Source: Paralvinella palmiformis
Taxonomy: Eukaryota > Annelida > Polychaeta > Terebellida > Alvinellidae
Assembly (NCBI GenBank): GCA_025642065.1
Contig: JAODUP010000441.1
Location: 124,001-188,000 of the forward strand
Length of the DNA stretch: 64,000 nucleotides
Direction of reading: 5' to 3'
The notes beneath the pieces were generated by a model. That model worked only from the letters and a program-made list of their open reading frames with translations, made no database searches and was not told where the DNA came from. Shown here piece by piece: positions 12,101 to 27,700 of this stretch (within the stretch, counting starts at the first letter, position 1; each line of letters begins with the position of its first letter). Both the position numbers and the translations under genes were made by a program.

Positions 12101-15100
12101 GTGAAAAATAATATTTCCTTGGCTGCTGGAACCACAATTAAGCACATGATGGAACAAATGGCAGAATAATATAAGACTGCTATGACTGTTTACAACAATT
12201 ACACAACAAAAAATCACCTGACATTTACATAATATATTCGTGATGAGAAATCTGTTAACAATTAATGTCATAGGTTCACAGTCTAATGTGTGCGGAATAA
12301 ATGAGCTTTGTGGCTGGTGAATGTAAACATCAACAAGTTAAACGCCCCCCTCCTACACAAAACAAACCACTGTGTTACTGTCACTTTAAATGATTTATTA
12401 AAAGCAGTAATATTTTCAGTGACTCACTCTACACAGACAAGTATAAAACTGTATCATGATAATGAATGATGTTAACTCGTTTGTTTAAAATCATTGTTAA
12501 GTAATTAAAATCCATTACCATGGTCCTGTATTTGGCCCAACTTTGAACTTTGGTAGTATTCATTTTGTGGTGTTTAAGCCTGGTTAAAAATGCTATTTAT
12601 TCAGTTGCTGTCAATTGATCTGGTAATTAATTGATGTCGACTGATAGTAGACATTACAAAATAGTTCATTGATATTATATTTCATACTAACATCAAGATA
12701 TAATCTGTGACATCTTTTTGTCTCTGTAACAAGAAGTGTAAATGAACGTTTTGGGGTTCTTTAAATATTCTTCAGTGGTTTATGAAAGTATTTTAGAACA
12801 ATTCATGAGCCTTTTGTAGATCATGGAGAGTTCATGAACTTTTTGTGGTTTGTGAAATATTCATGAATCACTCCTCAGCTTTTGTTCTTGAATTGTTAAT
12901 GAAATTTTGTTCATGAACCATTTACTTATCTTGTCCATGAACATAATTCAAGAATATTTCACAAATCATAAATATTTCATTTACACTTCCTGAACCATAA
13001 AAAAATTAACTTAGAAGGCGATGGTCTCCAACATTTGTTTACACCCGCACAGTTCAATGGTGAACAACAATCAAAGATACAAGAAGTGTTATAAAAAAAT
13101 ATGAGCAGTTCATCAAATCACCACCTTCATTTTAATAGGGCATGCGTACCCATGAAGACTTAAATTATATTATTTTATTTTCCAGTGAGAACGTCCAGTG
13201 TGCAAACTTTTGACTCTCTTGACTTTGCTAGATATTCTGATGATGGGGATAGACAAGAGAGTGACAAAGTGGCAGGTTTGGATGTTATGCAATATTTGTT
13301 TACTATCTATAACCCATTGCCATTTACATTATAATGTAAGCCCGATGTTAGTCACTGTAATTTAGCAATGATTTATATTTCATTTTCCACACAGTGTTGG
13401 AGTTTGAATTAAGAAAAGCTCAGGACACCATAAAGTCACTTCGAGCTGCTCTCACAAAGGCTGCAGGTTAGTTTATGCCTAGATAATGTACAATATTAAT
13501 TAATATACTACTCAGTAACCTTGTGTGGTGTTCCTTCATTACTGCATGAACAACTATCTCTGTAATATACTTAAGTTATGATGTCCAATTGAAATGAGCC
13601 ATGGTCTAGAGTCTGGAATTAACACACTTAAATAAATGTCAACAAATACTTAATTTCCATAATACTTTAAAATCATGGGGTTTGAAATAAACACTAGCCC
13701 ATCACCCATGCTGCACTCACTGTGCTCACTCGTTAACCTTTGGGTTAGTGAAACTTCACAACAGCTAATAGATTTCACAGTCCATTAGCCCTGTGGGCTA
13801 ATGACTGGAAAGTCTTAGCTTCTAAACCTGCATCTCACTTTGTTACCATTACTTATTTTTGTTACAACTGAAACACTGTTAGTTGATACTAGCTACTAAA
13901 TGGTACAATATGAACAGAAATTTGACTTTATCATATATGGTGCTTTTATGTATGTTCTAAATTTGAGTTAAAAGGTTGAGTTAATATTATCATATTAGTA
14001 ACTGACTTCCCAATTCACAGTTATTTTATTATCTGTGTTTGCTTATGCCATTCATGAGCAAAATGTTGAATCTTATTTTAAATACCAGTCTATATATGCT
14101 ACAACAGTTCAGGTTGTGTAAATGGTGCAGATTAATCTGTCTGGTTTGACCTCAGTGAGAGGAATACATAGATCATCAGTATTTTAATGTTTCTTCTTCG
14201 CACAGACTAATCCCAAATGAATTTAGAATAGGTGGCTTATTCAGAAGAGAAATCCTCATCAGTAGATTGACTGGATAAAAAACTAAGCCAGCCCAAGTAT
14301 CATGGGGGTATTGAACTTTGACTTTCTGCACACATCATGACTATGACCAAAGAATCTCATGCTGTAACACACTTGACCACCTACCTCAGCTTATCCACAT
14401 CAAGCTTACACCACTAGAAAGAAGCTGGATTATTTCCAACTTTGATGTTGATATAGAAAAATTGACACTGAACAATTTCTCATTTGCATCAATTAACATT
14501 TTCTCCTCTGTAGGCTGTGGCTGACTATGGATAGGCTCGACATTGACATCAGCAACACACAATCAGTCACTAATTTAATAACACTAGGGCATACAGCACT
14601 GTGTATATGATAATGTTGCACTGTTTTACACAGTACAAAATATATAACGAAAAAGAAAAGATTCTAGGAAAGCAAATTCTCAATGTATAGTACACTAAAA
14701 CTGTATGTTATACGTAAATTTATATCAACACAACACAAATTGTACAATTAATAATTTTATACATGTATGTATATAACTTGTATTCTATGTAAATGAAAGC
14801 ATGTTAATTATGTTGTGCAAACCCCACAATGCTATAGGTCAGGGAATTCACCAAAAAAGATATAAATAAATCAAATTAGCATTTTCTGTTTGAGTTAGAC
14901 ACAGAGATATTTCAGTATAATTGTGTGATGGCTTGAAAATAGCACGTTGTCTAATGACCTCTAAGTAAAAGGACACCATTTCCAAAGAACACATAGTGTT
15001 AAATATAAACTCCATTTAAAACAAACTAATTTCTTTATAGCAAGACCCAAATACAATTATTTCATATAAACTAAACCTAATAAAATCACATTTGTTAATA

Positions 15101-17728
15101 GTAGGCTAGGATTTTGTAATGATGGAACACTGTATGTATATAATTATTTATTTATTGTGTACTTTATAAGAACATGCAAACTCTATCACTTTATGGGTAA
15201 AATGCTATACAACATGATGTTTAGGATCCATCTTGATTCAGCTGTGACAGGATTTTGGGTCATGCTTTGATTGTGATCACGATCTGTCAACATATGATAT
15301 TAACAGAACAGACTCTATTTGATTAGCACTTTCAGATCTTCTTTACTCATCATGTTTGTTGTACTTTAACAAATAGATTTATTTGATGATATTTGCTCAT
15401 TGTATTTCATCTGGGAAAGTTTATGAAATGATTGATTAGACCTAAAATGATGCTTTTCACGAAAATGCTGTACGTTGGAAACCACCATAATGAAGTTGTT
15501 TTGACTGGTTATGACATATAAATATTCAATAAATATTAATACCATTATGATGCTGTACTGTATGTTGTACAGCTAGTACAAAAATAATTAGGTGATACTT
15601 GGGTCTTAAATTTCTAAATGATATTTACGGTGCTGAAATGTGTGCTTTTCTATAGAGTTTCACAACATATATCAATATGATAATACATCTGTTGGCTAGA
15701 AAATTTACATTATTCCATTTTGGGCAGTAATTTGTCAGCATACATCTGTCATCTATGACAATACAAGTTTATGGTTGTTATTTTAATGCTAATTTTGAAC
15801 AAGATTCTATGTCTTGGGAACAAGACCTATTACATTGTATGGAATGTCATGTGTTGAGTCCCGTTGTAGAGTTTTGCCCATTTATAAAATTTTATTGAAA
15901 TGTCTAACTTATCACTGACAGAACTAATCCACTGACCTATTTACAGAGCCAGCCTTACCGAGTCCAGATAGTCCTGATGTTAATGATTTAGAAGTAGCTG
16001 ACAATGAACCAATCAGACCTTATGAACGAAGGGCATTGAACTTCCTTGTCAATGAATACTTGCTCAATAATACCTACAAGTTAACATCGGTTACATTTGC
16101 TGAAGAAAATGAAAACCAGGTTTGTTAAACAAATACATCTTACGTGATTTCTTAAAGGTAGCGTATTTACAGTATACCTATATTTTGAAGAATTAAGGCA
16201 TTCACATATTAAATTCACCAACACATTTTCAGACTTAATGTTTTTTGTTGATTAATATTTATATTAATAATTATAATAGTATAGATTTAATAAAGTGCCC
16301 TTGGTAGCAGGAGCTGATGTATGGTTAAATTATATGGTTACATGTAATGTAATGTACATTTTGTTATATAAAAAAGATTTTGTTAATTCAAAGTCATGCA
16401 AACATAAATTTATATCCACTCAATTTACAATTAAATAAATCCAAAAAAGATAAGCAACATAAAAGCAAAGATGATTTTTTTTCTTTAGTTTAGATGTTTT
16501 CATAATCAAACTTTGTCACCAAATCAATTTAGCAAAATGTGTATTTTTCCAGTGTTTTTTGTTGGAACTTTGTAGCTTTTCCGTGCTACTTCTGAAACAC
16601 AAACTGGTGGCTTGTTGTTGGCTTATATTGCATGTTTTGTTTTACCATGTTGTACTTAATTTCTGAAGGTGACACCATATGTCACACATTGCCATCAGCC
16701 TTAATATCTATACCTGCAGGGACACAAATTAATACTGATTGAAAAGGGGAAAGCACACACACATATATATATTGATGATTTTGTACTGACTGTGGATCTA
16801 GTGTATTATATTACTTATAACTTTAAAAATTGAAGATGGGTAAATTACAATATTCAGGAAGTGGCTTCATTTTATAACATTACATTTCTAATTCTATTTC
16901 ATAAACTGATAATTGTTTTGGAGAAGTGGATAATAAACAAAAACCATCTGCTTATTCTTCTAATGGTATATAACTTGTGTAATATGATCCTTGTGTGTGT
17001 CTCCATGCATGTGTGTTGTTATCTGTAAATATTTCGATTTTGTGTAGTAATACTTCAGTGGCTTGTGAACTAACATTTAATTCATTCTACCCCAGAAATA
17101 TTTAGCTGCTTATCAATTTTGGTTTGAGACTTAATCTTAACACGGGTCAAATTATGAAAATAATGTGACAGTCTGCGTGTTTATTTTGTAGGACTTTGAG
17201 GACTGGGATGACGTAGGCTTGAATACAGCTAAGCCACCAGGTTTACTTCAGCTCTACAGAGATTATGGCCAGCATGGGTCCCAGGATCTACAAATGGTAG
17301 ATGTTGGCTGTATGGTGGATCTTGTGGAGGGTGACAGGAAGGAGACCATCACCCCCAATCATGTGCTGGTTAGTAGATGCGAAGTATAGAGTAGAAATAC
17401 TACAGTCTTGTTGTGGGTACTCAAATTTCAGGCTGCTGATAAATTATCATTTGGAAACTGTGGCATGTGAAATAATCGAGTCTTGTGAAATAATATATGG
17501 GCCATGCATAACTGTCATAATGTTTTACAATTGTGCAAAACGTACCCCTTTTCCCATCACATCTTTCCTCTAAAAAGTTTACAAGATGTTGAAAATTAGT
17601 TGAATATTATTGAACAAATGACTCCAATAGTCATTTGGAAAATCTTTAATAGCCCTATATAGTATGAGGATGAGTGAGTAGGGATTAATGAGTACTTAAT
17701 TTTTACATGTTTTTTTAACATAAATAAG

Positions 17729-17768
<40 letters not shown>

Positions 17769-19223
17769 ATGAAGGGAAAGATTATTGCAACTACCAAATA
17801 CTTTGTAAAAGAAGCAAATGCTATGGCAGAAGCACAATTCTGAGTATAAAATTGATGGTTAATTTTTATAAAATAAAAAAAAAGATGATAGCACGTATAT
17901 TTCGTAATTATTATTGTGGAATGTTTGGTTACTGTTCTAAGCATTACTTATTTAAAGCATATTTTCTGAGGGTGGACTGTCCCTTTAACTGTGGAAAATA
18001 ATTTCACTATTGGAACTTGTCATCTTCTGTTCACTCACCTAAACCTATAGTTACTTTTTGGCAAGGATCGTATATTAATAATACATGTTTCTGTGGTACC
18101 AGAATTAGGTAATCCTGTTCTGTGGCACTGTACAGTATTATTATCCCTGACTCGGACCTGTTTCTACCCAACACGCATCTCAACTCCTAACGGAGCATAC
18201 AACACATGCCGCCATTAAAGGGCGCAAAACACATAGCCATCTCATCCTGTCAGGTTCTCATTTTTATGGATGAGTGAACCAGTCGCCACATGACAGCATT
18301 GCAGCTCCTGGAGCCTCGAACCTCCGACCCTTCTGCTATGAGTGCTATGCTCTAACTAACTGTGCTATCATGGCTCATGTGTTGAGATTGTTAATGTACT
18401 TTGTTTGTACTCCTCACATTTAATGTGCCCATATATTTGTATACAGATTAGTGCGCAAAAACAAACCAATATTTTCTTGATGATTTTAATTGTTGACAGA
18501 GCTGATATTCAGTGTGAAAGTTTATTGTATTTACTTTCAGAATACACAGATAACGGAGTTAGAAAACCGAATTATTACTCTTAGTAATGAAAATGAATTT
18601 TTGGCTCACAGGATTAAAGCAATGGAGAGGTAATAGTTATCTTTCATGTCAGTTTTAATGTCTGGATATATTAGCGCATAAATAGTTGTTGAGTATCAAG
18701 AAATTATCATCATCGTATCATAAAACAGAACTGTTCAGTGCAGTAAGCGTGTAACAAAGAACTCAGTTTTAGGTGCATGTCTCATTAAATGTATTGCAGA
18801 GAGGCGGAAACCATTAAAGCATTAAGACAGAAATCGTCCACACCACTAGTCAGTCCTATTACTACACCCCACAAACAAACTCAGGCCATTACTGATGCAG
18901 ACCAAGGCAAGTCTGTGGATATTCCACAATAGTTATAAATGTATCAGGGTACTTCAAGTATTCAGCTCTTGATTTTTAAGCTAGCATAGCCAGACTGTAG
19001 GGAAAGATGTCATATTGTTATGTTTAATGCAAACTGTTAGTTGTGACATCAAAACGACCACAACAAAAACACCAGGAAAACAACTTAATTGCCTTTTTAA
19101 TACAGTGAAATTATATTATATTTGTATTGTATTCAGCTTTGTTTGTATGGTTATGGTTTTAATTTGAAGCCTTCAAAACTCATCTTCTATCTGTTCCCTA
19201 CTTGCAAATAATGATATCAGCAA

Positions 19224-19265
<42 letters not shown>

Positions 19266-21156
19266 GATGGATATGACTATTTGTGAGAGAGAATTTGACA
19301 ACCTATGAATATTGTGATATTTGTTCAATATTTTTAAATAGTTTTAGTGTCCTTTTATGAATTGAAACTCAGTTTTTTAACCATATCCAATTTGAGGCAT
19401 CTTTGTTATGTTTATATGCAAATGTCTGCTTGTAGTTGATGATTACACAAATTGATTTGGAGATATATAACTTATTAAAACATATGGCTGAACTAACAAA
19501 AATGCTCACATATTGTAATCATTTGATGGTCAATTTTATGTTAGAAAGCATGAATTTTTAAAAATACAGCTCTATATATTGCATAAAATCAATGCAAAAT
19601 TTTCAACTATGAGGTCCGAAGATTTTATTTATGTCCAAATAAATGTTACATATCACTATAATACTGTTTTATTATCTATTTATTCTGTTTTCAACTTAAA
19701 GAGAGCCAATGTATGGGAGACGATTTGCCACAAAGTCCTAAACATGAGCAGGTGGAGAAACTGACCAACCAGTCTGACAGTGGAAGTCAGACAGCAGTCA
19801 GTGAGGATCCAGTAGAGCTCAGCAGCCAGTCAGATGAACAGGAAGATAATAATCGGCAGCCAACCACAGGAGGCACAACAGTTTCTGGCATTGATGTGGA
19901 ACTTGAATGTGATACAACCGACAGTAACCACACCATGCCAAATGCTAGTGTTCAGAAAGAGAGATCTGCCAAATCACCAAATTCAATGTTTGTTGAGGTT
20001 GGATCAGTATCACGTGACCAGTCACTGAGTATGGATCAGTTGACCATGAATCATTCCGTACCACAGCCTGTGATATTTACAGATATGGATAGTCACATTC
20101 CGTATTACTTACTCTCCAGGTAGTCCAATTTAATGGAATGTCCTCCATTGATATTTCTGTTATACTTTATGATGACTTGTTTTTGTGTGTTGATGAAAAA
20201 AGTTTAAATATTTCTAAAGTGAAATAGATTTTATGTTATTTGTTTTTCGCTTTCAGAATATCCCATTCCTTCCAAAAATTGCTAATGAGTAATTCATTAC
20301 CAGTGTCAAATGATAACAGGATTGTTTCAGAGGTAAACCTACAATAAAAATATTTCTCTCTATCTATCTTTCTCTCTCTGTGTGTGTGTGTGTGTATGTT
20401 ACATATATACAGTATTAGGCACAGGTTTTCCTGTCTGTAATGTTTAAAATAATTCTGTTATATTAGGGTGGCATAATAATTGGCAGTTTATATAACTGCT
20501 ATAATTTCCTTACACACAATAAGTTTGCAATATCTAAAGCTTGTCAAAATGAAATGAATATTACAGTGTAAAAGGTCAGGATGATATGGGTGATAATAAA
20601 ATGTGTTCTGTGTCTCATTTATTTACGTTTATATACTTTATGTAAATGTCTGTTTCAGCTAATATTGTCTCACACAGTGAATAAATAAATACAAAAGTAA
20701 GGAATTATTTATAAATTAAATATACAGATTTTGCTTAATAAATGTTAAGAATTTTCAGTGTCTAACCTGACTGTTTAAAATGATTTCAAGAATAATATTA
20801 TTCTTGTATTTAGTCCAATTTTTATTGCTGTCAGTGCAGGTATTTTTGGCCGTTTGCAATTGTATGATTGGTGATAAGCCGGCACTAACACTTCAAGTCT
20901 AGCTTTGTCATCTTTTCAGCATTTTGGAATTGCTTATTTACATGGTAATCCCCATAACATAAAAACAATAACAACATTTTAGTTAAGGGAATGTTATGAT
21001 GTGTGGGTTGGCAGTTTCATCTCAGACAAATATTTATAGCAGTTGATTGTGATCCATGAAACTTACGTTTTCTCTCTCTCTCTCTCTCTTTATATATATA
21101 TATATCTCTTTGTCTATCCATCTATCATGCCCCCTCTCTCTCCTCTCTCTCTCTCT

Positions 21157-21189
<33 letters not shown>

Positions 21190-21505
21190 TGAACTCTTTC
21201 AATGAAAGATTATGCTTAATTTGAGGCATTTACCATTTATAAATTCTTTAATGTGACCCAGTTTGTCATTTGCTTGAGTTAAATGCCTTTTTTGTCACTA
21301 ACATTTTCATTATTTATTTCTCTAGATTTGCCATATGACAGAAAATGAAGATAAAGTGATATTAATCCTCGGAAGATGTCTGCCTAACATTGTACCTAAT
21401 GTGATTCTAGCTAAACGTGAAGTAAGTTCAATGATTCTAGCACTGATCAACACTAATTTGGCTTAAAGCTGTTTGAACAGTGACATTAATGTAAAGACAT
21501 ATATT

Positions 21506-21536
<31 letters not shown>

Positions 21537-24500
21537 TAAGCACTTCATTTTATGCTTGTACGTCTTCTTATAACAAAAAAGATGGTTAGCCATGTAAAGT
21601 TATGCAAGCCCATCTCTTTCTGTCTTTCTCGTTAACCTGGTTGATAATGGGTACAGCTTTTTTTATTATTAATATTTGTGCTTTGTCATGGTTTGTGTTT
21701 TTTTGACAGGAATTAATTCCACTAATCCTTTGTACTGCGACACTTCATCCCGATGCTAAGTTGCGTGATCAGCTGTTAAACATTCTTTTTAACCTCATTA
21801 AACGTCCAGGAACAGAACAAAGGTAAGAACATATCAAGTGGAAATAATAATCATTTTGGACAAAACAGAAAACCATATACTTAATCTGTAAGATCTTTGC
21901 TGCAAGGATCGCCTTTTCTTTGTTCTTTGTACTAACCAAAATGGCCTTTTGGAAAACCGATTAAGGTAGTCCTAGTCTGAAATGCTAATTCTTTTGTAAT
22001 TTGTTGTGAATAGATAGATATAGGCATACATTCAAAATCGTGTACCCAAACTGATCAGTGAACTGTAGTATTTGTATTAGCATAATTATGTGCCATGTGC
22101 TTTAGCTGTTGTGAACAGCCTGTAGCGGTGGTATTGTGGGCTGTATTACGTTCAGATAATAGGAAGTACTGCGCCATATGCAGAGTGTATGGTTCACCAG
22201 TTGTTAAGATGGTAATAATTTCTTTTAAATATTTATTTTAAGTGATGCTTGGAGTAATTGAAAACTGATCATTATAGAAAAGCTTGATCAAGCAAATTTG
22301 GCTCTGCCCTTATCTTGAGGAAACTGGATAATTGTATTGCCAGTATGAATATGTTCATTCTAATAATGACACAGTACACAGGGACAGAGGCACTTAGTGC
22401 ACCACTGAAAGCAAAAAATAAGATTGTGAACAATTGTATGATGTTTTTTGTGGGAAGTACATATCTGCAATCATGGCTGGCAAGAGAGAAAATGGACTGG
22501 GATTATTAATTCATACAGTACACTTGATTACTGAACCCATTTATTTATATTTTGGGGATTTCATTATAGTTATATTTTATTTTGAAATATTTTAAAAATT
22601 GACCTATCCACCATTTTCACCGTTTACTTGATATATGCAAAAGATGTGTCATATTTTGAGTTGTGTTATCTGTTCTGTTTCACTGAAATTTACAAGGTTT
22701 TCCCCATTAAACTACACTAACATATAAATAGGGCTTCAGCCTCTGTATCATTTTTGATAAATGATGGTTTTATTGATTTGAAAAAAGCTAAGGAAATACT
22801 GCATGTCATCATGAGTTTTGGGAAAACTGATTAAAAACTGTAAAAGTATAACATGATAGAGTGTATTTATTGCATTTTGTTTTCAGCAATTTAGTCCAGT
22901 AATTAATTTTGCAGAAGATCCACAGTTAGCTTATCATGTGATAAGTTTCAACATGAAACTAAATTTGAAAAATAGACAAGAAGCCAATAATACGTTTTGT
23001 ACTTAGGTGGGACTAAAGTTATATCTGATCTTGTTAACAGTTTGTAATAGATAGATAGCCATCATTAGTATTATTGTCAATATTGTTAAAATTGCTTTAT
23101 GAAAACATTGACGGTATTCAAAAACTATTTTTGGCATCTGATTTCTCTGTTACAGACAAAAAGAAGTGCTCCGTGCCTAATCTCACTAATTTGGATATTA
23201 GTCTATGTAATTGACTTCCTGTCATACATTTGTATAGTGCTTTTCTTTGGTCGTCAATTAGATGGCAACATTATGTTATCTATAAAGTTTGAAATTATAA
23301 AAGATTGTATTAAATTATTTCATGAAGAAATAATGGCTTGAGATGGTTGTATTTATATCATTGGCTCATGACTGTCTCGTTATATGTCTATCTCTGTTAC
23401 AGGAGGATGATCCTTACTGGATGTGTGGCCTTTGCTAAACACGTAGGTCCAGATCGTGTAGAGACGGAACTCCTACCACAATGTTGGGAACAGGTTAGCT
23501 ATGAAGAAAACTTTGTTTGGCCTTAACATAGTCATATGTAGGTTTTGATCCACTTTATTGATTGAATAATGCATTAACTAATAATAATTATATGTCTTAC
23601 GAAAGTAAAGAATATCCAAAAGAAGCGATTTTGATATGATGTGATGTCAGACATCTTGTTCTGCTATCTTTCTTTGTTAACATGACCATAACTAAAAAAG
23701 CTGACATGGGCGCCTCCGTGGTCTAGTGGTAACGTGTTGGACCACAGATCACTACCACACATGTTCGAATCTCGGCTTGAGCATATCTGAAGGTTGTTTG
23801 ATCTTTGGCATCATTACCTTTTGGAGGTAGCTCAGCCCATTTAGCCTTCTGTGTGCTCAAAACACAGAAGTGGCCGTAAAACACCAATCATCATCATCAT
23901 CATCATCTTATAAAAGCTGACATGTTCTTGCAAGTAATTGCCCTCACAGCAGATGACAACTAGCCTGTTTGCACATTTAGGCGACTTGTCAGCTACTTGT
24001 AATAATATTGTCTCTCCATGTGCTGCAGCATATCGAGTAGATGGGTTGCCTACTGTACCACGTATACCTTTTTATAAGAGAAATAAATACTCCTAGAATC
24101 TGTTATGTATAATGCTATTCATCTTACACACGAGTAACACCCAAAGACAAAAATATTTGATGGGGTTAATTGATGGCCAGACCAAACTATCATGGGTGGT
24201 AAAGGAAGAAATGTTCATCAGTAGCTGTCAGAATATTAACATATCTTATTTTGCATTATAACAACACAAAGAAAATTATTTGAAATCACATAATTCATTA
24301 ATAATCACATTTGCTGTGAATATTTCTCACATAAACTCATCACAAGTTTATTCTATGTCTTGTCTTTGCTAATCAATGTGCTGTGTCATGTAACCATGCA
24401 TTTTGGTTTGATAAACTTCCACAGGTTAAAATGGTTATGGGTATACAATGCCACCAGTATAAACCTGCAACACATAACCACATGATCAGTATATCATGAG

Positions 24501-24713
24501 AGTTTTATTTGAATCAGTTTGATATATATTTACAGATAATTCTTTTGCTGTGACTTTTATAATAATTTAGTATGAAGAGGAAATGAGTATATTTTGGTGA
24601 CAGTTTTTTCAGTTATTAATAGTGGTATGATACTCATCTTCTTTGTGGTTTTGATGGAATATCCTTTGATGTGGCCATAAATACAACAAGTCTTATGCAC
24701 AAATTTAACATCA

Positions 24714-24751
<38 letters not shown>

Positions 24752-27700
24752 TATGATATATATATGATACATGAGGGCTTTATCATGGTACTATGCCACG
24801 GCAGTTATCTGTCTTATTGTTTATTTCAGATTAATCACAAATATGTTGAAAGACGGCTCTTGGTAGCAGAAGCTTGTGGCACATTGGCACCTTACATACC
24901 TGTAAGTCAAGTAGTTTGATCCTTTTATAAGATTCTTTGTCTTTATTTTCTCTCTCTCGCTTTCACACATCCCTCTGTATTTTTATCCTATCTCAGTACG
25001 TGTGTGTGTGTGTGTGCCTGTACATAGGTGTGTGTGTAGATAGTCATTTAGAAAACCAGGAATAATTTACTTATGATATTCCGCATGCATTTTAATCTTA
25101 AATATATAAAGGAATGGGTATTTGTGATGGTACTGAATTGTACTGAAATTCTATGATATGATAATTACCTGAATAAGACACATGTTCTAATACATTAAAT
25201 AAGGTATGATTAATGCAAAATTCTGTTATATGATGTACAAAGAAAGAAGTAGAAAATGTGAGTATTGTACTGAATCTAAACATCAAAACTTGAGTTGGTT
25301 GACTTAACTTTTTTCAAGTACGTGTTAGTAATGGCAAATTGAAAACGTATTGTGCCCCAGAACAGCATTAACAAAAATATATTGGTGTTTATTTTGTTGG
25401 CATTCCGTGTCCTACTTGATATGGCAAGATGTTATTTAAAAATTATTACTTTATATTCTCCAGCATGAGTTACGAGGATCACTTGTGTTGTCAATGTTAA
25501 CTCAGATGCTGCAGTTTGACAAAGCTGAAGAAGTTCGCGAAGCCGTGGTACACAGTCTTGGTCAACTTGTATTATTTATTGCCGATACTAATAAGTATAA
25601 TGAGGTTTGTATCTATATCTACACAGTTTGCTCTCATTCATTGTCGTCTAACGGTAGTGTGTTGGACCACAGATCACTACCACCCATATTCCAATCTCAG
25701 CATGGAACTATCTGAAGGGTGTTTCATCTTTCACTTCACTTCATTACCTTCAGAGGTCACTCGGCCCATTTAGCATACCATGTGCACAAAAGTGGCTGTA
25801 AAACATCAATCATCATTATTGTTATCATCAGTCATTCTTATATCCTAGAGTATAGACAAACTGACATTTACAATTGTTTTTTCCAGCTTTGTCTTAATCT
25901 ATAATAATATCAATAGTATTTTATATAGCACCTTATTCAGCTTGAATTGCTCTATGGCTCTTTACATTTAAAACGTAATTAAAACAGGTTCTATGCTCAT
26001 ATATTGATCTAAACTAAATATTAGCTGTAAAGTTGTGACTCGGCATACTAGGATCTAATCAACATGTCAGTTAATGCAATAATTTAAAAAACAGATACTT
26101 CTAATATATGCAAAGGCACATTAAAATATGATTCTCTACAATGATAATCTATGCAAGGTGTAAGACTTAGAGTACAAGTATTTGATTTTGGGGTCAAAAT
26201 AAAGTTTTATGACAACAGATAAAAATTGTAGTTATTGACCATAATAGGAGATGCATTTTCATGATCATGGCAAATAGATATTACCATTTTTTTCTATCAC
26301 CATTTATTTTCATGTTTATTAAATGTATATATTAGCACATCTTTTTTTTTAATATGTAGTTTGGAAATTAACTGAAAATTATTGATTTCTAAAATAAAGT
26401 GCCAGAGTGGAATAAATCTGCTCATCAAAATTTAATAAACTCAGCCATTAGAAATGAGAAACAGCAAAAACCAGTTACTTTGTTTTTTTAGCTCAGTGCA
26501 TTACTTTTGTGTTGGACCATGACTAATTGTCATTATATACTGGTATGGTGAAATGTTGTCATGGTGTGGTGTAATATTGTCCTGGTGTGGTGTAGTATTG
26601 TCCTGGTGTGGTGTAGTATTGTCCATGACTGTGGTGTAATATTGTACTGGTGTGGTGTAATATTGTACTGGTGTGGTGTAATATTGTACTGGTCTGGTGT
26701 AATATTGTACTTGTATATTAGAATATTGTACTGGTATGGTGCAATATTGTATTTGCATGGCGCAATATTGTACTAGTATCATGCAATATTGTATTAGTAT
26801 CGTGCAGTATGACAGTTTGGCTAAATAATAATCAATATTTCTTGAACCATAGAGATTGCAATGTACCAAGTTTTTTCTGTACTAAGACTACGTACCAAAT
26901 CACAAGTGCAGTAAATGTTGGTAGTGTTGAGGTTAAAATGGTTATGGTCATATATGGAAAGAGAGAGAGAGAGAGAGAGAGCGAGCTGAAGTTCATCACA
27001 GACTAAATTTGTTAGTATGATATTTGCCCAATAATTCATGATGACAATGGAATGGGTGCTAACATTAATAGTTCTTTGGTAAGATGTGGGGCGCCTCCGT
27101 GGTCTAGCGGTAGCGTGTTGGACCACAGATCACTACCACCCGGGTTCGAATCTCGGAGTGGGCATATCTGAAGGTTGTTTCATCTTTGACTTCGCCTCAT
27201 TACCTTTGGAGGTCACTCTGCCCATTTAGCCTGCCATGTGCACAAAAGTGGCCACAAAACATCAATCATCATCATCTTTGGTAAGATGTTGATGTGCTGG
27301 CTTGAACATTTTGAATGATTTCCAGGTTGGGATTTCAGTTTGAGTGTTCCATGTGTCTGTGAAGTTTTTTTTGTTTTAACACTTTCCCTTAAGGATTCAT
27401 CATTTTAAGGATTCATCAATTAAAATTAGAATTTAAAATTTTTGAGAAGAAATATTTTAACTGATATTTCAGGGTAGTCAGTTTATTTTGGGATTATAGA
27501 AAAATTGAGGAAAGAACATAGAGACTACAGAAATTTCATCACAAGAAAATATTTGTTCCTTGTTACAACAAACCTTTACTGTGCATCATCTTGTGATTTG
27601 TTGTAATTTTACCAGGCACATTTATTTAAATGGACTGGGTATTAGATACAACCTTTAACTAATGTTTTAATCACGAACAATGGGCATCATCTTGGAAACG

